NCBI RefSeq assembly: GCF_000420845.1
Contig: NZ_ATVS01000006.1
Location: forward strand, 62,001-126,000
Direction of reading: 5' to 3'
Origin: Butyrivibrio sp. AE3009
Lineage (GTDB): Bacteria; Bacillota; Clostridia; Lachnospirales; Lachnospiraceae
DNA: 64,000 nucleotides
The position numbers were made by a program, and so were the translations under genes. Positions 44,541 to 53,284 of the stretch are shown here, one piece after another. Positions within the stretch are counted from its first letter, which is position 1. Every line of letters begins with the position of its first letter. The notes below the pieces were generated by a model. It was not told where the DNA came from. It made no database searches and worked only from the letters and a program-made list of their open reading frames with translations.

Positions 44541-46466
44541 TTAATTCATATCCGCAATCTTAAGCCTGACATTTTCCCCATCAACTATAACGGAATAGAA
44601 ATGTCCCAAAGCAATTTCGTCTTCAAAGATGCTGCCGTATTCTTCGGCGAAATTGTCATCAACCGCTGCGAGGAACACATATCTGCATTCTTTGAGCTTG
44701 TCAGTCCACTCCTCAAGCGTAATCTTGTGAGGCTCGTCAGCAAGAGTGCTAAGATGCATATCGATATAATCTTTGGAAACAATTCTACCCGGTGATAACT
44801 CAAAATTAAATCGGTCTACGTTCTCATCGCCAATCTCATCAACGAAATAGACCACATCGGGATATTCAATATCGACCTTCTCAATAGCGTCATATCTTGC
44901 CACTTCGGAACGAACAAAAGTCTGACGGTAGAATATACCAAGGTCAGATATAAACACAGCTGTGAATACCAGTAGTCCGATGACTACAGGGTACAGCGAG
45001 GTTTTCTCCATATCCCTTAATATGATTGAGATGTACAGCAGAACAAACACAATGATATATCCAAAAAGATATCTTTCACACTGTTTGGCTTTGACAGTCT
45101 GATTAAGTCCCCTTCCGTAGAAGTTTGTAAGATATACCACCGCTGCATATACCAAAAAGCCCGCATTTACAAGGATCATAAATATCCTGTTCTGCCTTCT
45201 GACACTGTCCTCTTTTTCCCTGGATAACATATACAGGAGGCAGGGAAGAATCACAATTACCATGATAAAAGGTGCCTGAAGATTGGATCCAAAGCCGTAT
45301 GCCCTGTCAACGCAGTAGTTGGAAAAAATTATCTGAGCAAAGCTTCCCATGGTCTGAAGCCTTATATCAGCAGGCATTATCACAGTTGTGCCTGCGAAGA
45401 TGGCAATTGCCATCAAAATCACCAATGAAATATATACTTTTAGATTCTTTTTAAGAAGAATCCTGATTCCGATATACAAAGTCGCGGCAAATACGATGAC
45501 AGCCGCCACTACTGCGTAGGGCTTCATCTTATGTATAGCCTGACCGATACTGAACTTCTCCTCAGCATCATTTAATTTGCAGAAGAAAGTCCAGCTAAGC
45601 TTGGACAGTACTACAGCTACGGTGCAGACAGTCAGGAAATAATATCTCCTGATGCCCTCCTGCTTCTCATATACCATTTCCATGCCTGCAATGATCATAA
45701 GACATATAAGCGCAAGGATAATACCGGTGCTCTTAATATGGATCAGAAAAACAAGCGAACTGATAACTAAAACCTTATAATATCTGTCTCCCGTCTGTTT
45801 TAATGCCATATATGCAGCCAGCACAAAAGCAGTAAGAATTCCTGCAATGTAATCATACTGCATCGCCACAACGCCGCCTTTATAGGTCAGCGGCAGGAAC
45901 AGCATAAAGAACAATCCCAGACAGAACTTAAGAATCTTGTCCCTTTTCTTATCACTCTCTGTCTGCCTGAAGAAAAATACCAGCATAGCAACCTGCATTG
46001 CAACTCCGGCAAAAAGCTGCATGCCCTCCGAATAGTTGGGCCACATTTTAAGACTAAGATATTTCCAGACCATAACGCCTACCGGCTCTTTGAATCTGCA
46101 GATATCATTCACATAATAAAACTCACGGGGATATTTCTCATATGCAACAAGACTGTCCTGACTATTTACAAATCTTCCCTTGAAGACAAGCATATAGTAG
46201 CCACACAAAAGAAGATATTGCAGTAGTCCCGGGGTGATGAGATTGGCAATCTTTTTCTTCCTGATACCATATACAACTGTTCCCACCGTAGATAATACCG
46301 CAATACCGGCCACCAGATAGGTAGCGATCCACAATTCATAGATGATTCCGCACAGATATGCAAGGAGCGATGCCCAGATCATGGAAAGGGCAATTGTCTC
46401 TTCTGTCTTTTTGTCAAAAACTATCGCCAATAGCATTGCTATGGGAATCACTATCAAAAACGCCAT
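44541..46466 (-). CDS. Multi-pass membrane protein with C-terminal soluble domain (paralogue of 38626-40641)
   Basis: The 641-residue product has about twelve membrane segments and a soluble C-terminal tail. MAFLIVIPIAMLLAIVFDKK opens the protein, and FKGRFVNSQDSLVAYEKYPREFYYVND is the loop matching FNQGTDEGHHW in its paralogue. The tail shares a conserved end (GHFYSVIVDGENVRLKI). The acidic loop is kept but the His pair is not. It could be a GT-C transferase or a polymerase. No classical Wzy is otherwise evident in the locus, so both paralogues are candidates. GGAGG precedes the ATG. Confidence 0.65.
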   Translation of the reverse strand: MAFLIVIPIAMLLAIVFDKKTEETIALSMIWASLLAYLCGIIYELWIATYLVAGIAVLSTVGTVVYGIRKKKIANLITPGLLQYLLLCGYYMLVFKGRFVNSQDSLVAYEKYPREFYYVNDICRFKEPVGVMVWKYLSLKMWPNYSEGMQLFAGVAMQVAMLVFFFRQTESDKKRDKILKFCLGLFFMLFLPLTYKGGVVAMQYDYIAGILTAFVLAAYMALKQTGDRYYKVLVISSLVFLIHIKSTGIILALICLMIIAGMEMVYEKQEGIRRYYFLTVCTVAVVLSKLSWTFFCKLNDAEEKFSIGQAIHKMKPYAVVAAVIVFAATLYIGIRILLKKNLKVYISLVILMAIAIFAGTTVIMPADIRLQTMGSFAQIIFSNYCVDRAYGFGSNLQAPFIMVIVILPCLLYMLSREKEDSVRRQNRIFMILVNAGFLVYAAVVYLTNFYGRGLNQTVKAKQCERYLFGYIIVFVLLYISIILRDMEKTSLYPVVIGLLVFTAVFISDLGIFYRQTFVRSEVARYDAIEKVDIEYPDVVYFVDEIGDENVDRFNFELSPGRIVSKDYIDMHLSTLADEPHKITLEEWTDKLKECRYVFLAAVDDNFAEEYGSIFEDEIALGHFYSVIVDGENVRLKIADMN

Positions 46467-46489
46467 ATACTCCTCCTGATCGGAATACT

Positions 46490-47914
46490 TTACTTCTTCT
46501 TACGTATAACTTCCTTAAACGCAAATACCAGTTCCTTGCGGTAAAACCACAGTGCTATCAGTGATGCGATGATAAATGCCACATATTTTAGGAGAATATG
46601 CGCATTCAGGAAATAAACCGCAACGCCGCTTATTATCACTACCATAAGTATCAGCATAATATCCGAAAGCCTGAAAACGCTCTGAGCTATACTGTGCTGC
46701 TTCAAAACCTTCTTAGAAATCATCCAATGAACAAAGAACTGAAATGCATAACTGGCAAACGTGGTAAACGCCGCAGCATTATATCCGTAGATCGGTATAA
46801 AGATCAGGTTACCTGCAATGTTTACTATAGCTGAAATAATAGTCATCATTGCGATATATCTGGTCTTCTTGAAATAATACTCAATTCCAACAGGAATGGT
46901 ATACAGATACAGCATAAAAATGCCAATGAGGATTGGAATAAAAATACCGCTTCCTTCCCAATAATCCTTGGGTCCCAAAATATGGATCACTTCATTCTCC
47001 ACCACCAGCATACCTATAGCAAGGAATGCAATAACAGCCATATATATTCTTGACACCTTACGGATAGTTGGATAGTCCTCTTCTTTCATTTTCTTATAGA
47101 ACCACACACCCCATACATTCTCTGCCGAGTAAAAAATAACCTGAAGGACATATGCGATGCTGTATGAAAAAGAATAGATTCCCGTGCGGGCAGCACCCAC
47201 TATATTTGTGATGGCAATCCTGTCAAACTGACTCTGGATCTGCTGCGACATAAAATGCCAGATCATGGGAAAGCCAAAACCAAGGGCATATTTGGCCATG
47301 TCAGGTTTTACTCTGAAATGCCCTCTTTGGCCCAATGAGATGAAAATCTCAATACCAATAAGAATAAGCGGAATTGCACTTCCGACTATCCTTCCGTATT
47401 CCCTGGAGGATGTAAATACAAGTTTTATAAGAGCAATAGACAAAACGACATTAAAAATCGCATTAAATGCCGCATATGCCATAAATTTCCTATAGTTATA
47501 ATCAAGTGCCAGCCTTGCATTGCTGATAGCCAGCATGGCGGTTCCAAAGGAGTGGAATATCAGACAGGCAAATACATACCAGGGATACTCACTTCCGAAG
47601 TGGAACAAACTACGAGCAGCAAAGATGCCGGCTGTAAGAACCGTCAGGGGTACAACTGTAATTCCTACGATGGTAGAAACATAGGTATCTATTTCCGACT
47701 CATAATCAATACCGGCATTTCTGATGGAAGGATACATTCCAAGACCTATGATAATTGCCAATATCGCCTCATAAGCCATGTAGGTATTGAATACACCAAA
47801 CTCCTCAGTGGACAAAAGCCTGGAAAAGATAGGCAAAGTCAAAAAAGCAATGCTCTTTATCAATATATTTCCGACTGTATATCCGATTCCTGCTTTTATC
47901 TCTTTTCTGGCCAT
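46490..47914 (-). CDS. wzx: Wzx-type oligosaccharide flippase (MOP superfamily)
   Basis: The 474-residue protein has about twelve to fourteen membrane segments. It opens with AGIGYTVGNILIKSIAFLTLPIFSRLL, the usual start of polysaccharide flippases. FGFPMIWHFMSQQIQSQFDRIAI and a tail with IYGYNAAAFTTFASYAF are other typical segments. It should flip undecaprenyl-linked repeat units. It stands directly downstream of the CDP-polyol transferase and upstream of a polymerase-like membrane protein. It is the second flippase in the locus, besides the ABC type. Confidence 0.9.
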   Translation of the reverse strand: MARKEIKAGIGYTVGNILIKSIAFLTLPIFSRLLSTEEFGVFNTYMAYEAILAIIIGLGMYPSIRNAGIDYESEIDTYVSTIVGITVVPLTVLTAGIFAARSLFHFGSEYPWYVFACLIFHSFGTAMLAISNARLALDYNYRKFMAYAAFNAIFNVVLSIALIKLVFTSSREYGRIVGSAIPLILIGIEIFISLGQRGHFRVKPDMAKYALGFGFPMIWHFMSQQIQSQFDRIAITNIVGAARTGIYSFSYSIAYVLQVIFYSAENVWGVWFYKKMKEEDYPTIRKVSRIYMAVIAFLAIGMLVVENEVIHILGPKDYWEGSGIFIPILIGIFMLYLYTIPVGIEYYFKKTRYIAMMTIISAIVNIAGNLIFIPIYGYNAAAFTTFASYAFQFFVHWMISKKVLKQHSIAQSVFRLSDIMLILMVVIISGVAVYFLNAHILLKYVAFIIASLIALWFYRKELVFAFKEVIRKKK

Positions 47915-47932
47915 GACCTTAGAAATTCTTCC

Positions 47933-49081
47933 TTACTTTCCCTGCAAAATATCGACGATATATCGGCTGGTACGCTCTGAAGCCCTGCCATCGTCATAAT
48001 CTTCAATCTTCTCCTTGAAGAGCTTGTCTACCGCTACTACATACGGCTCTGCATCAAATGCCGCAATATTCTCAATAAGTTTATCATTATCCTGAGCATT
48101 GGGGAAAGGCAATTCTTCTCTTGTAAAATACAATCCTCTTCCTGCGCAGTAGTCCTGATAATCCTTCTGATACAGAAATACCGGCTTGTGAACCATTCCC
48201 ATCTCAAACATAACGCTTGAATAGTCAGTTATGAGACAATCGCTGACAGCCATGATCTCATAGGTGTCGTCATAGCCGCGAGCATCTATGACTCTGGGGT
48301 CACCCGGAATAAGATTATCGGCATTTCTCATAACAGGATGGAACTTGGTGACAAAAACCCACTCTCCACCCCATTTACTCTCAAGAGCCTTAAGTATTGC
48401 GTCATAATCAAGATCATAGACATCTGTTCTCTGATCATCTCTGAAGGTAGGAGCATAGAACACAACCTTTGCACCCTCTTTGATACCGATCTTTTTCCTG
48501 TAAAGAGCCTTGTCCTCATCAGTTGCGTTGAACAATATATCAAGTCTTGGATATCCGTGCTTAAGAATCTCCTTATTAAAGCCAAAGTCCTTCTGGTAAA
48601 CTTTATCTCCGAAGCCGCTGCTTGATATCATTACATCAGTAATCGCTATATCATGCTGCATTCTCTTGGTAGCAAGGAAATCAGAATTATTAACGGCATT
48701 ACCGATCTTCTTTACACTGATACCTCCATGCCAGGTCTGGATATAAGTCTGGCCCTTTCTCTTGATCATATAGAGATTGACTCTGCTGTTAAAATACCAT
48801 ACCTTTGCAGTTGCCAGCTCATACATTGACCTGAGTGAGTGGATCTTGACCTTGGTGATGTATTCCGGATACTCCTCATCCATGTTCTTGGCAAGCCAGA
48901 TGTACTTGCCCTGCGGATAATCCTTGGCAAGTCTCTCTGCCACGTATCTTGGGTTATCGCTTAATCCCTTGCCACCAAAGCTCATTAGTATGACCTTGGA
49001 ATTATCGATGGGAAATATTCTGAAGATCACCAGTATGATCCGTAAGCAATAGTTAATTATGTACTTTATTACGTTTGCCAT
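47933..49081 (-). CDS. CDP-glycerol:poly(glycerophosphate)-type transferase (TagF/TagB family)
   Basis: The 382-residue protein has a hydrophobic N-terminus (MANVIKYIINYCLRIILVIF). The Glyphos_transf domain has QTWHGGISVKKIG with the catalytic His, SSGFGDKVY, VVFYAPTFRDD, TKFHPVMRN and the signature DCLITDYSSVMFEMGM. It probably moves glycerol- or ribitol-phosphate from a CDP donor onto the polymer. The start is the ATG at 49081, preceded by GGAGA. A longer frame to 49147 overlaps licD and has no site. It sits just downstream of licD. Confidence 0.88.
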   Translation of the reverse strand: MANVIKYIINYCLRIILVIFRIFPIDNSKVILMSFGGKGLSDNPRYVAERLAKDYPQGKYIWLAKNMDEEYPEYITKVKIHSLRSMYELATAKVWYFNSRVNLYMIKRKGQTYIQTWHGGISVKKIGNAVNNSDFLATKRMQHDIAITDVMISSSGFGDKVYQKDFGFNKEILKHGYPRLDILFNATDEDKALYRKKIGIKEGAKVVFYAPTFRDDQRTDVYDLDYDAILKALESKWGGEWVFVTKFHPVMRNADNLIPGDPRVIDARGYDDTYEIMAVSDCLITDYSSVMFEMGMVHKPVFLYQKDYQDYCAGRGLYFTREELPFPNAQDNDKLIENIAAFDAEPYVVAVDKLFKEKIEDYDDGRASERTSRYIVDILQGK

Positions 49082-49103
49082 ATAATATCTCCAAGCAAAT
49101 TGA

Positions 49104-49943
49104 TCAGCAGCCTTCTGTACTACGGATCTTATAGCTTCCAAAATCAAGTTCGACTATGCAGTGCCTGTTCTCTCTTTCCGATTCCGGAGGAAACTGCATA
49201 TAGTCTCTGTATAACTGAGTCAGATATTCCTTATATCCCACAGGAATGGGCATTACATTCTTCTCGAATTCGCAGTCCACGATTTCGCTGAATATGCTCC
49301 CAGGCATTCTCTCCTTCATATAGCCATAGGCTCCGTAATGGCAAATGAGATAGTCGGAAGACTGCCCGGCTCTTTCTTCAATTTTCTTCTCAATCTTCTT
49401 TTTGAGGGAGTCCACACTGCCCGGACAATGCTTCATGGCAAAATAGGCAATGCGCTTAATAAGTCCTGCATCGGCAGGCATATAGCCATTCTTGGCAAGT
49501 ATGCGCCTTTTAAGGACATAGAAGAGCTTCTCATCCTTTTTCTCTTCCTCAATTGAAGGAGCCCCATTGTCATAGGGAAAAATATCAATAAATATTCCGT
49601 TATGTGCAGAAGAATCAACTGCATTCTGTTCCACAAAATGCGTGCCCCTGATCCTTAATTTGGCATAGCCAAAGCCAAAAGCCGGATCCACATCCCAGTC
49701 CTGATACTCATACTCAGGATCAAGATCCTTGTCACAGGCAGCCCTAAGCTTTTTGTAATCAGCTCTGGTCATGGCAACATCCAGATCATCATCCCAGGGA
49801 ATAAAGCCTTTATGCCTTACTGCACCCAGCATGCTTCCGTAGGCCAGCCAGAATTTTATACCGTTTTTGTCGCAGACTCTCTTAAGTTCTATCAAAAGAT
49901 CCAGCTGCGCCAAATGAACTTTTTTCAAATCCTCTTTTTGCAT
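49104..49943 (-). CDS. LicD-family phosphotransferase
   Basis: The 279-residue protein has the LicD domain: KFWLAYGSMLGAVRHKGFIPWDDDLDVAM (about residues 30-58), whose Asp cluster is the nucleotidyltransferase-like metal site. Later come HNGIFIDIFPYD and MKERMPGSIFSEIVDCEFE. LicD enzymes attach phosphocholine or other CDP/CMP-activated groups to glycans. Here it lies two bases downstream of the phosphonopyruvate decarboxylase gene. The best reading is transfer of a CMP-activated phosphonate to the polysaccharide. GAGG precedes the ATG. Confidence 0.88.
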   Translation of the reverse strand: MQKEDLKKVHLAQLDLLIELKRVCDKNGIKFWLAYGSMLGAVRHKGFIPWDDDLDVAMTRADYKKLRAACDKDLDPEYEYQDWDVDPAFGFGYAKLRIRGTHFVEQNAVDSSAHNGIFIDIFPYDNGAPSIEEEKKDEKLFYVLKRRILAKNGYMPADAGLIKRIAYFAMKHCPGSVDSLKKKIEKKIEERAGQSSDYLICHYGAYGYMKERMPGSIFSEIVDCEFEKNVMPIPVGYKEYLTQLYRDYMQFPPESERENRHCIVELDFGSYKIRSTEGC

Positions 49944-49945
49944 AC

Positions 49946-51064
49946 TTATCCTCTGATGAACTCCATGAACTGAAGCTTATTGTCCAATGCACTTGTTGTG
50001 GGTCTTCCCAGGTCTTTTCTTGCTCCGATGGAACATTTAACCTCGATAAGAGAAAGAGCCTTTCTTGTCTTAGCTTCCTTGAGAGCCTCATCCAGCTTCT
50101 CAAAGCTGTCTACACAGATAGCATGCTCATAACCGCAGGCTTTGGCAATAGCTACAAGGTCGATGCTTCCTGCAACGGTTGGCATACCTCCGACAGTCTC
50201 ATGAGCTGAGTTATTGATAACAACATGTACAAGATTCCCGGGCTTGTTATTGCCTATAACAGCCATGGCGCCCATGTGCATAAGAGCAGCTCCGTCTCCA
50301 TCAATACACCATACCTTGCGCTCGGGAGCATTGATCGCAACTCCAAGTGCTATAGAGCTTGAGTGTCCCATAGATCCAACTGTAAGGAAATCATATTTAT
50401 GTCCCTGCTTGTTAGCTTCTCTTATTTCGAACAGTTCTCTGCTGGCCTTACCTGTAGTAGAAACGATCGGGTCCTCTCCGCTCACTTCAACAATATGTCT
50501 GATGATTTCTTCTCTGACCATTGTGTTATCGTTCTTGTAAACTGCTGCCTCGTCGTACTCCAATGCTCCCTTTTTGATAACAAAGGCAACATCCTTGCCT
50601 GCTGCAAGCTGCTTTCTGAAGCTTTCCAGAGTATTCATAAGGTCGCTCTCGCTGGTATCCTTATCAACAACAAATGAGTCAACTCCCATATCCTCAAGAA
50701 GCTTAATTGTTACCTCACCCTGATAAATGTGCTGAGGTTCGTCATGTACCCCGGGCTCACCTCTCCATCCAATGATGAAGATCATGGGTATTGCATATAC
50801 TTTCTCGTTAAGAAGTGAAGCCAATGGATTGATGATATTGCCCTCACCGCTGTTCTGCATATAAACAACCGGCACCTTGCCTGTAGCAAGATGATAACCT
50901 GCTGCCAGTGCGGTGCAGTTTCCTTCGTTAGCAGCAATTATGTGATGCTTTTTATCTATACCGTACAGGTTGATTAAATAGTCGCATAAAGGCTTTAGCT
51001 GAGAATCGGGCACTCCCGTATAAAAATCAGCTCCTATCATTTCCACAAACTTTTCAACCTTCAT
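49946..51064 (-). CDS. ppd: Phosphonopyruvate decarboxylase
   Basis: The 372-residue thiamine-diphosphate enzyme turns phosphonopyruvate into phosphonoacetaldehyde, the irreversible step that drives phosphonate synthesis. The N-terminal PYR domain has TGVPDSQLKPLCDYL, a Ppd signature, and AANEGNC with the catalytic Glu47. The C-terminal domain has the cofactor motif GDGAALMHMGAM...NNSAHETVGG. PTVAGSIDL and GARKDLGRPTT are also Ppd-like. The start overlaps the alcohol dehydrogenase stop as TAATG, with GGAG 7 bases before it. Confidence 0.93.
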   Translation of the reverse strand: MKVEKFVEMIGADFYTGVPDSQLKPLCDYLINLYGIDKKHHIIAANEGNCTALAAGYHLATGKVPVVYMQNSGEGNIINPLASLLNEKVYAIPMIFIIGWRGEPGVHDEPQHIYQGEVTIKLLEDMGVDSFVVDKDTSESDLMNTLESFRKQLAAGKDVAFVIKKGALEYDEAAVYKNDNTMVREEIIRHIVEVSGEDPIVSTTGKASRELFEIREANKQGHKYDFLTVGSMGHSSSIALGVAINAPERKVWCIDGDGAALMHMGAMAVIGNNKPGNLVHVVINNSAHETVGGMPTVAGSIDLVAIAKACGYEHAICVDSFEKLDEALKEAKTRKALSLIEVKCSIGARKDLGRPTTSALDNKLQFMEFIRG

Positions 51065-52191
51065 TATCTTACTCCTTCCAAAATCTGTTCATACAACTGT
51101 CTGATTGTTGCCTTATCCAATGCTATTGGATTATTCTTTAATCTCTGCTCATTTACTGAGTCTGTTAATTCATTAATTTGTTCCTGATCTGCCTTAGGTG
51201 TATCCAGTTCAAGCACCTTATATATGCTTTCAAGCTTTTCCTTGGCTTCTTCCGTGCTACCACATCCCAGAGCCTTGGAAATCTGCTCAAATACACTCTT
51301 TAGATATTCACTTCCTCTTGGATCACTGCATCTGTCTGTGCGCTCAGTCATCCATGGGAAAAGTATCTTATCACATAAAAATGCTGCATGTCCATGCGCC
51401 AGCCCGAATAAACTTGTAATCTTATAACACATCGCATGACCTGCAGTTGTCTGAGTAATATTGATCGCTTTGCCTGCAGTATTGGCCGCTATCAACATCT
51501 GCCTGTTGCCTTTCGGGGTATTATTGAGATATTCCTCCATGTTAGCCATTATCATACTGATGGCATCACAGCTGTAGCTACGGCTCTCCTCCGTGCTGTT
51601 AACTGACCAGAAGGACTCTATTGAATGTGCCAGCGCATCCAGCATGGAACTCTTCCTGTGATAATCCGGAAGCGATTTAAGTGCATCGGGATTCAGAAAA
51701 ACAACATTCGGAATACTGCTGACATGGGTTACCGACTGCTTTACTCCGTTATAATATATAACCGCAAATCTGGTGGCCTCAGAGCCTGTACCAGCGGTTG
51801 TAGGCATTACTGCAAAGGGAATATCACTTGGCTGCAGTTCCATTTTAAGGAACTCTCCATTCTCACCGTCACCTTCAAGGCCGGTAAAAAGCTTGATGCA
51901 TTTGGCCACATCAATGGCAGATCCGCCTCCAATGGCCACAATACTGTCGCATCCATTCTCACGGAACAGCTTCACTCCCTGTACTACAGATTCATAGGTG
52001 GGATTGGGCTTGAAGTCCGAAAACATAGTGATATTTGAGCCTGTAACCTTGCCCAGAATCAAATCGTTAACACAAAGCGTACTGCTTGTGTGTTTGCCAC
52101 ACACAAGCAGTACGTTATTATACATTCCCGAATCAAGAAGTTGCCTTAACTCCGATAATTCACCGGTGGTAGAAATAAGCCTTTGCTCCAT
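51064..52191 (-). CDS. Iron-containing alcohol dehydrogenase, predicted phosphonoacetaldehyde reductase
   Basis: The 375-residue group III alcohol dehydrogenase has SIVAIGGGSAIDVAKCIK for NAD binding and the metal ligands Asp and His in MLDALAHSIES, then two His in TTAGHAMCY and LAHGHAAF. PTTAGTGSEATRFAVI is also conserved. Members next to ppd reduce phosphonoacetaldehyde to 2-hydroxyethylphosphonate (as PhpC and its relatives do). Its place directly after PEP mutase and before ppd supports this. The ATG at 52191 has GAGG 9 bases upstream; the ATG at 52206 would overlap the mutase stop region and lacks a site. Confidence 0.87.
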   Translation of the reverse strand: MEQRLISTTGELSELRQLLDSGMYNNVLLVCGKHTSSTLCVNDLILGKVTGSNITMFSDFKPNPTYESVVQGVKLFRENGCDSIVAIGGGSAIDVAKCIKLFTGLEGDGENGEFLKMELQPSDIPFAVMPTTAGTGSEATRFAVIYYNGVKQSVTHVSSIPNVVFLNPDALKSLPDYHRKSSMLDALAHSIESFWSVNSTEESRSYSCDAISMIMANMEEYLNNTPKGNRQMLIAANTAGKAINITQTTAGHAMCYKITSLFGLAHGHAAFLCDKILFPWMTERTDRCSDPRGSEYLKSVFEQISKALGCGSTEEAKEKLESIYKVLELDTPKADQEQINELTDSVNEQRLKNNPIALDKATIRQLYEQILEGVR

Positions 52192-52195
52192 AATA

Positions 52196-53077
52196 TCAAA
52201 CCTCATCAGGAATCAATCTTATAATGTCTTTGAACGGCATCAGCATCTTGTCGCATTCCTCGGCACGGTGATTCTCAAGAATGATCCTTGCAGCCTCCTG
52301 TATTGCCGGAACGGTAGCTCTCATCAGCTGATTTGCATATATTATTACGTTGGCGCCTCTTTCCTTCCACTCTTCCTCTTTAACAGAGTTAAAGCTTGTA
52401 GGTACCAAAACCACAGGTGTCTTGGAATCCTTTTCCCTGAATTTCTCAAGGAATTCAAATATCTCTGAAGGATCCTTCTTTCTGCTGTGGATCATGATCG
52501 CATCTGCACCTGCTGCTACAAATGCAAAGGCTCTTTCAAGAGCATCCTCCATTCCCTGTTCAAGGATAAGGCTCTCTATTCTTGCACAGATCATGAACTC
52601 CTTGGTGCGCTGTGCCTTTTTACCTGCACGAATCTTCTCGGAAAAGCTCTCGATGCTGTCCTGCGTCTGTACTACCTCAGTTCCGAAAAGACTGTTTTTC
52701 TTAAGTCCTGTCTTATCTTCAATGATTACCATTGATACGCCCAGTCTCTCAAGAGACCTTACGGTGTATACAAAATGCTCTGTCTTTCCGCCTGTATCAC
52801 CGTCGAAGATGATGGGCTTGGTGGTAACCTCTGTAATATCCTCTATTGTTCTGAAACGGGAGGTCATATCAACCAGCTCGATGTCAGGCTTACCCTTTGC
52901 CGTGGAATCACACAGGGAAGAAACCCACATAGCGTCATACTGATGTGCTCCGCCGTTCTGATAAACTACTGTATTCTCAACCACGAGACCTGTAAGACCG
53001 TCATGAGCTTCCATTGCAGTAACAAGGCCCTTGGCATCAAGCATTCTTCTAAGGCTTCCACGTCTGATATCAGGCAT
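52196..53077 (-). CDS. pepM: Phosphoenolpyruvate mutase domain (downstream half of the split gene)
   Basis: From the first in-frame ATG after the TAG (53077) the product is 293 residues: MPDIRRGSLRRMLDAK, EAHDGLTGLVVE, KPIIFDGDTGG, then the PEP mutase signature EDKTGLKKNS (EDK-x5-NS) that separates it from isocitrate lyase relatives. The enzyme rearranges phosphoenolpyruvate to phosphonopyruvate, the entry to nearly all phosphonates. The catalytic domain is complete. There is no convincing ribosome site before 53077, so independent translation would be weak; read-through of the TAG would give the full fusion. The neighbours are the dehydrogenase and ppd of the same route. Confidence 0.85.
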   Translation of the reverse strand: MPDIRRGSLRRMLDAKGLVTAMEAHDGLTGLVVENTVVYQNGGAHQYDAMWVSSLCDSTAKGKPDIELVDMTSRFRTIEDITEVTTKPIIFDGDTGGKTEHFVYTVRSLERLGVSMVIIEDKTGLKKNSLFGTEVVQTQDSIESFSEKIRAGKKAQRTKEFMICARIESLILEQGMEDALERAFAFVAAGADAIMIHSRKKDPSEIFEFLEKFREKDSKTPVVLVPTSFNSVKEEEWKERGANVIIYANQLMRATVPAIQEAARIILENHRAEECDKMLMPFKDIIRLIPDEV

Positions 53078-53284
53078 GGCAAGATCTGCTCTCTGGCGAT
53101 TGTCGATGTCCTTGTACTTATCATCACTGGCATAAGGATACTCAACAAGTCTTCCACCATAAGTTGCAAGAATTGATGTAACTTCATCCCTTATGGGTCT
53201 CTGGAAGCCGTTCTGCCAGTCATCTCCGTGAACAACGATGTCAGGTCTGTACTCATTAAGGTTGTCCTTGTAGGACAGTGTCTT

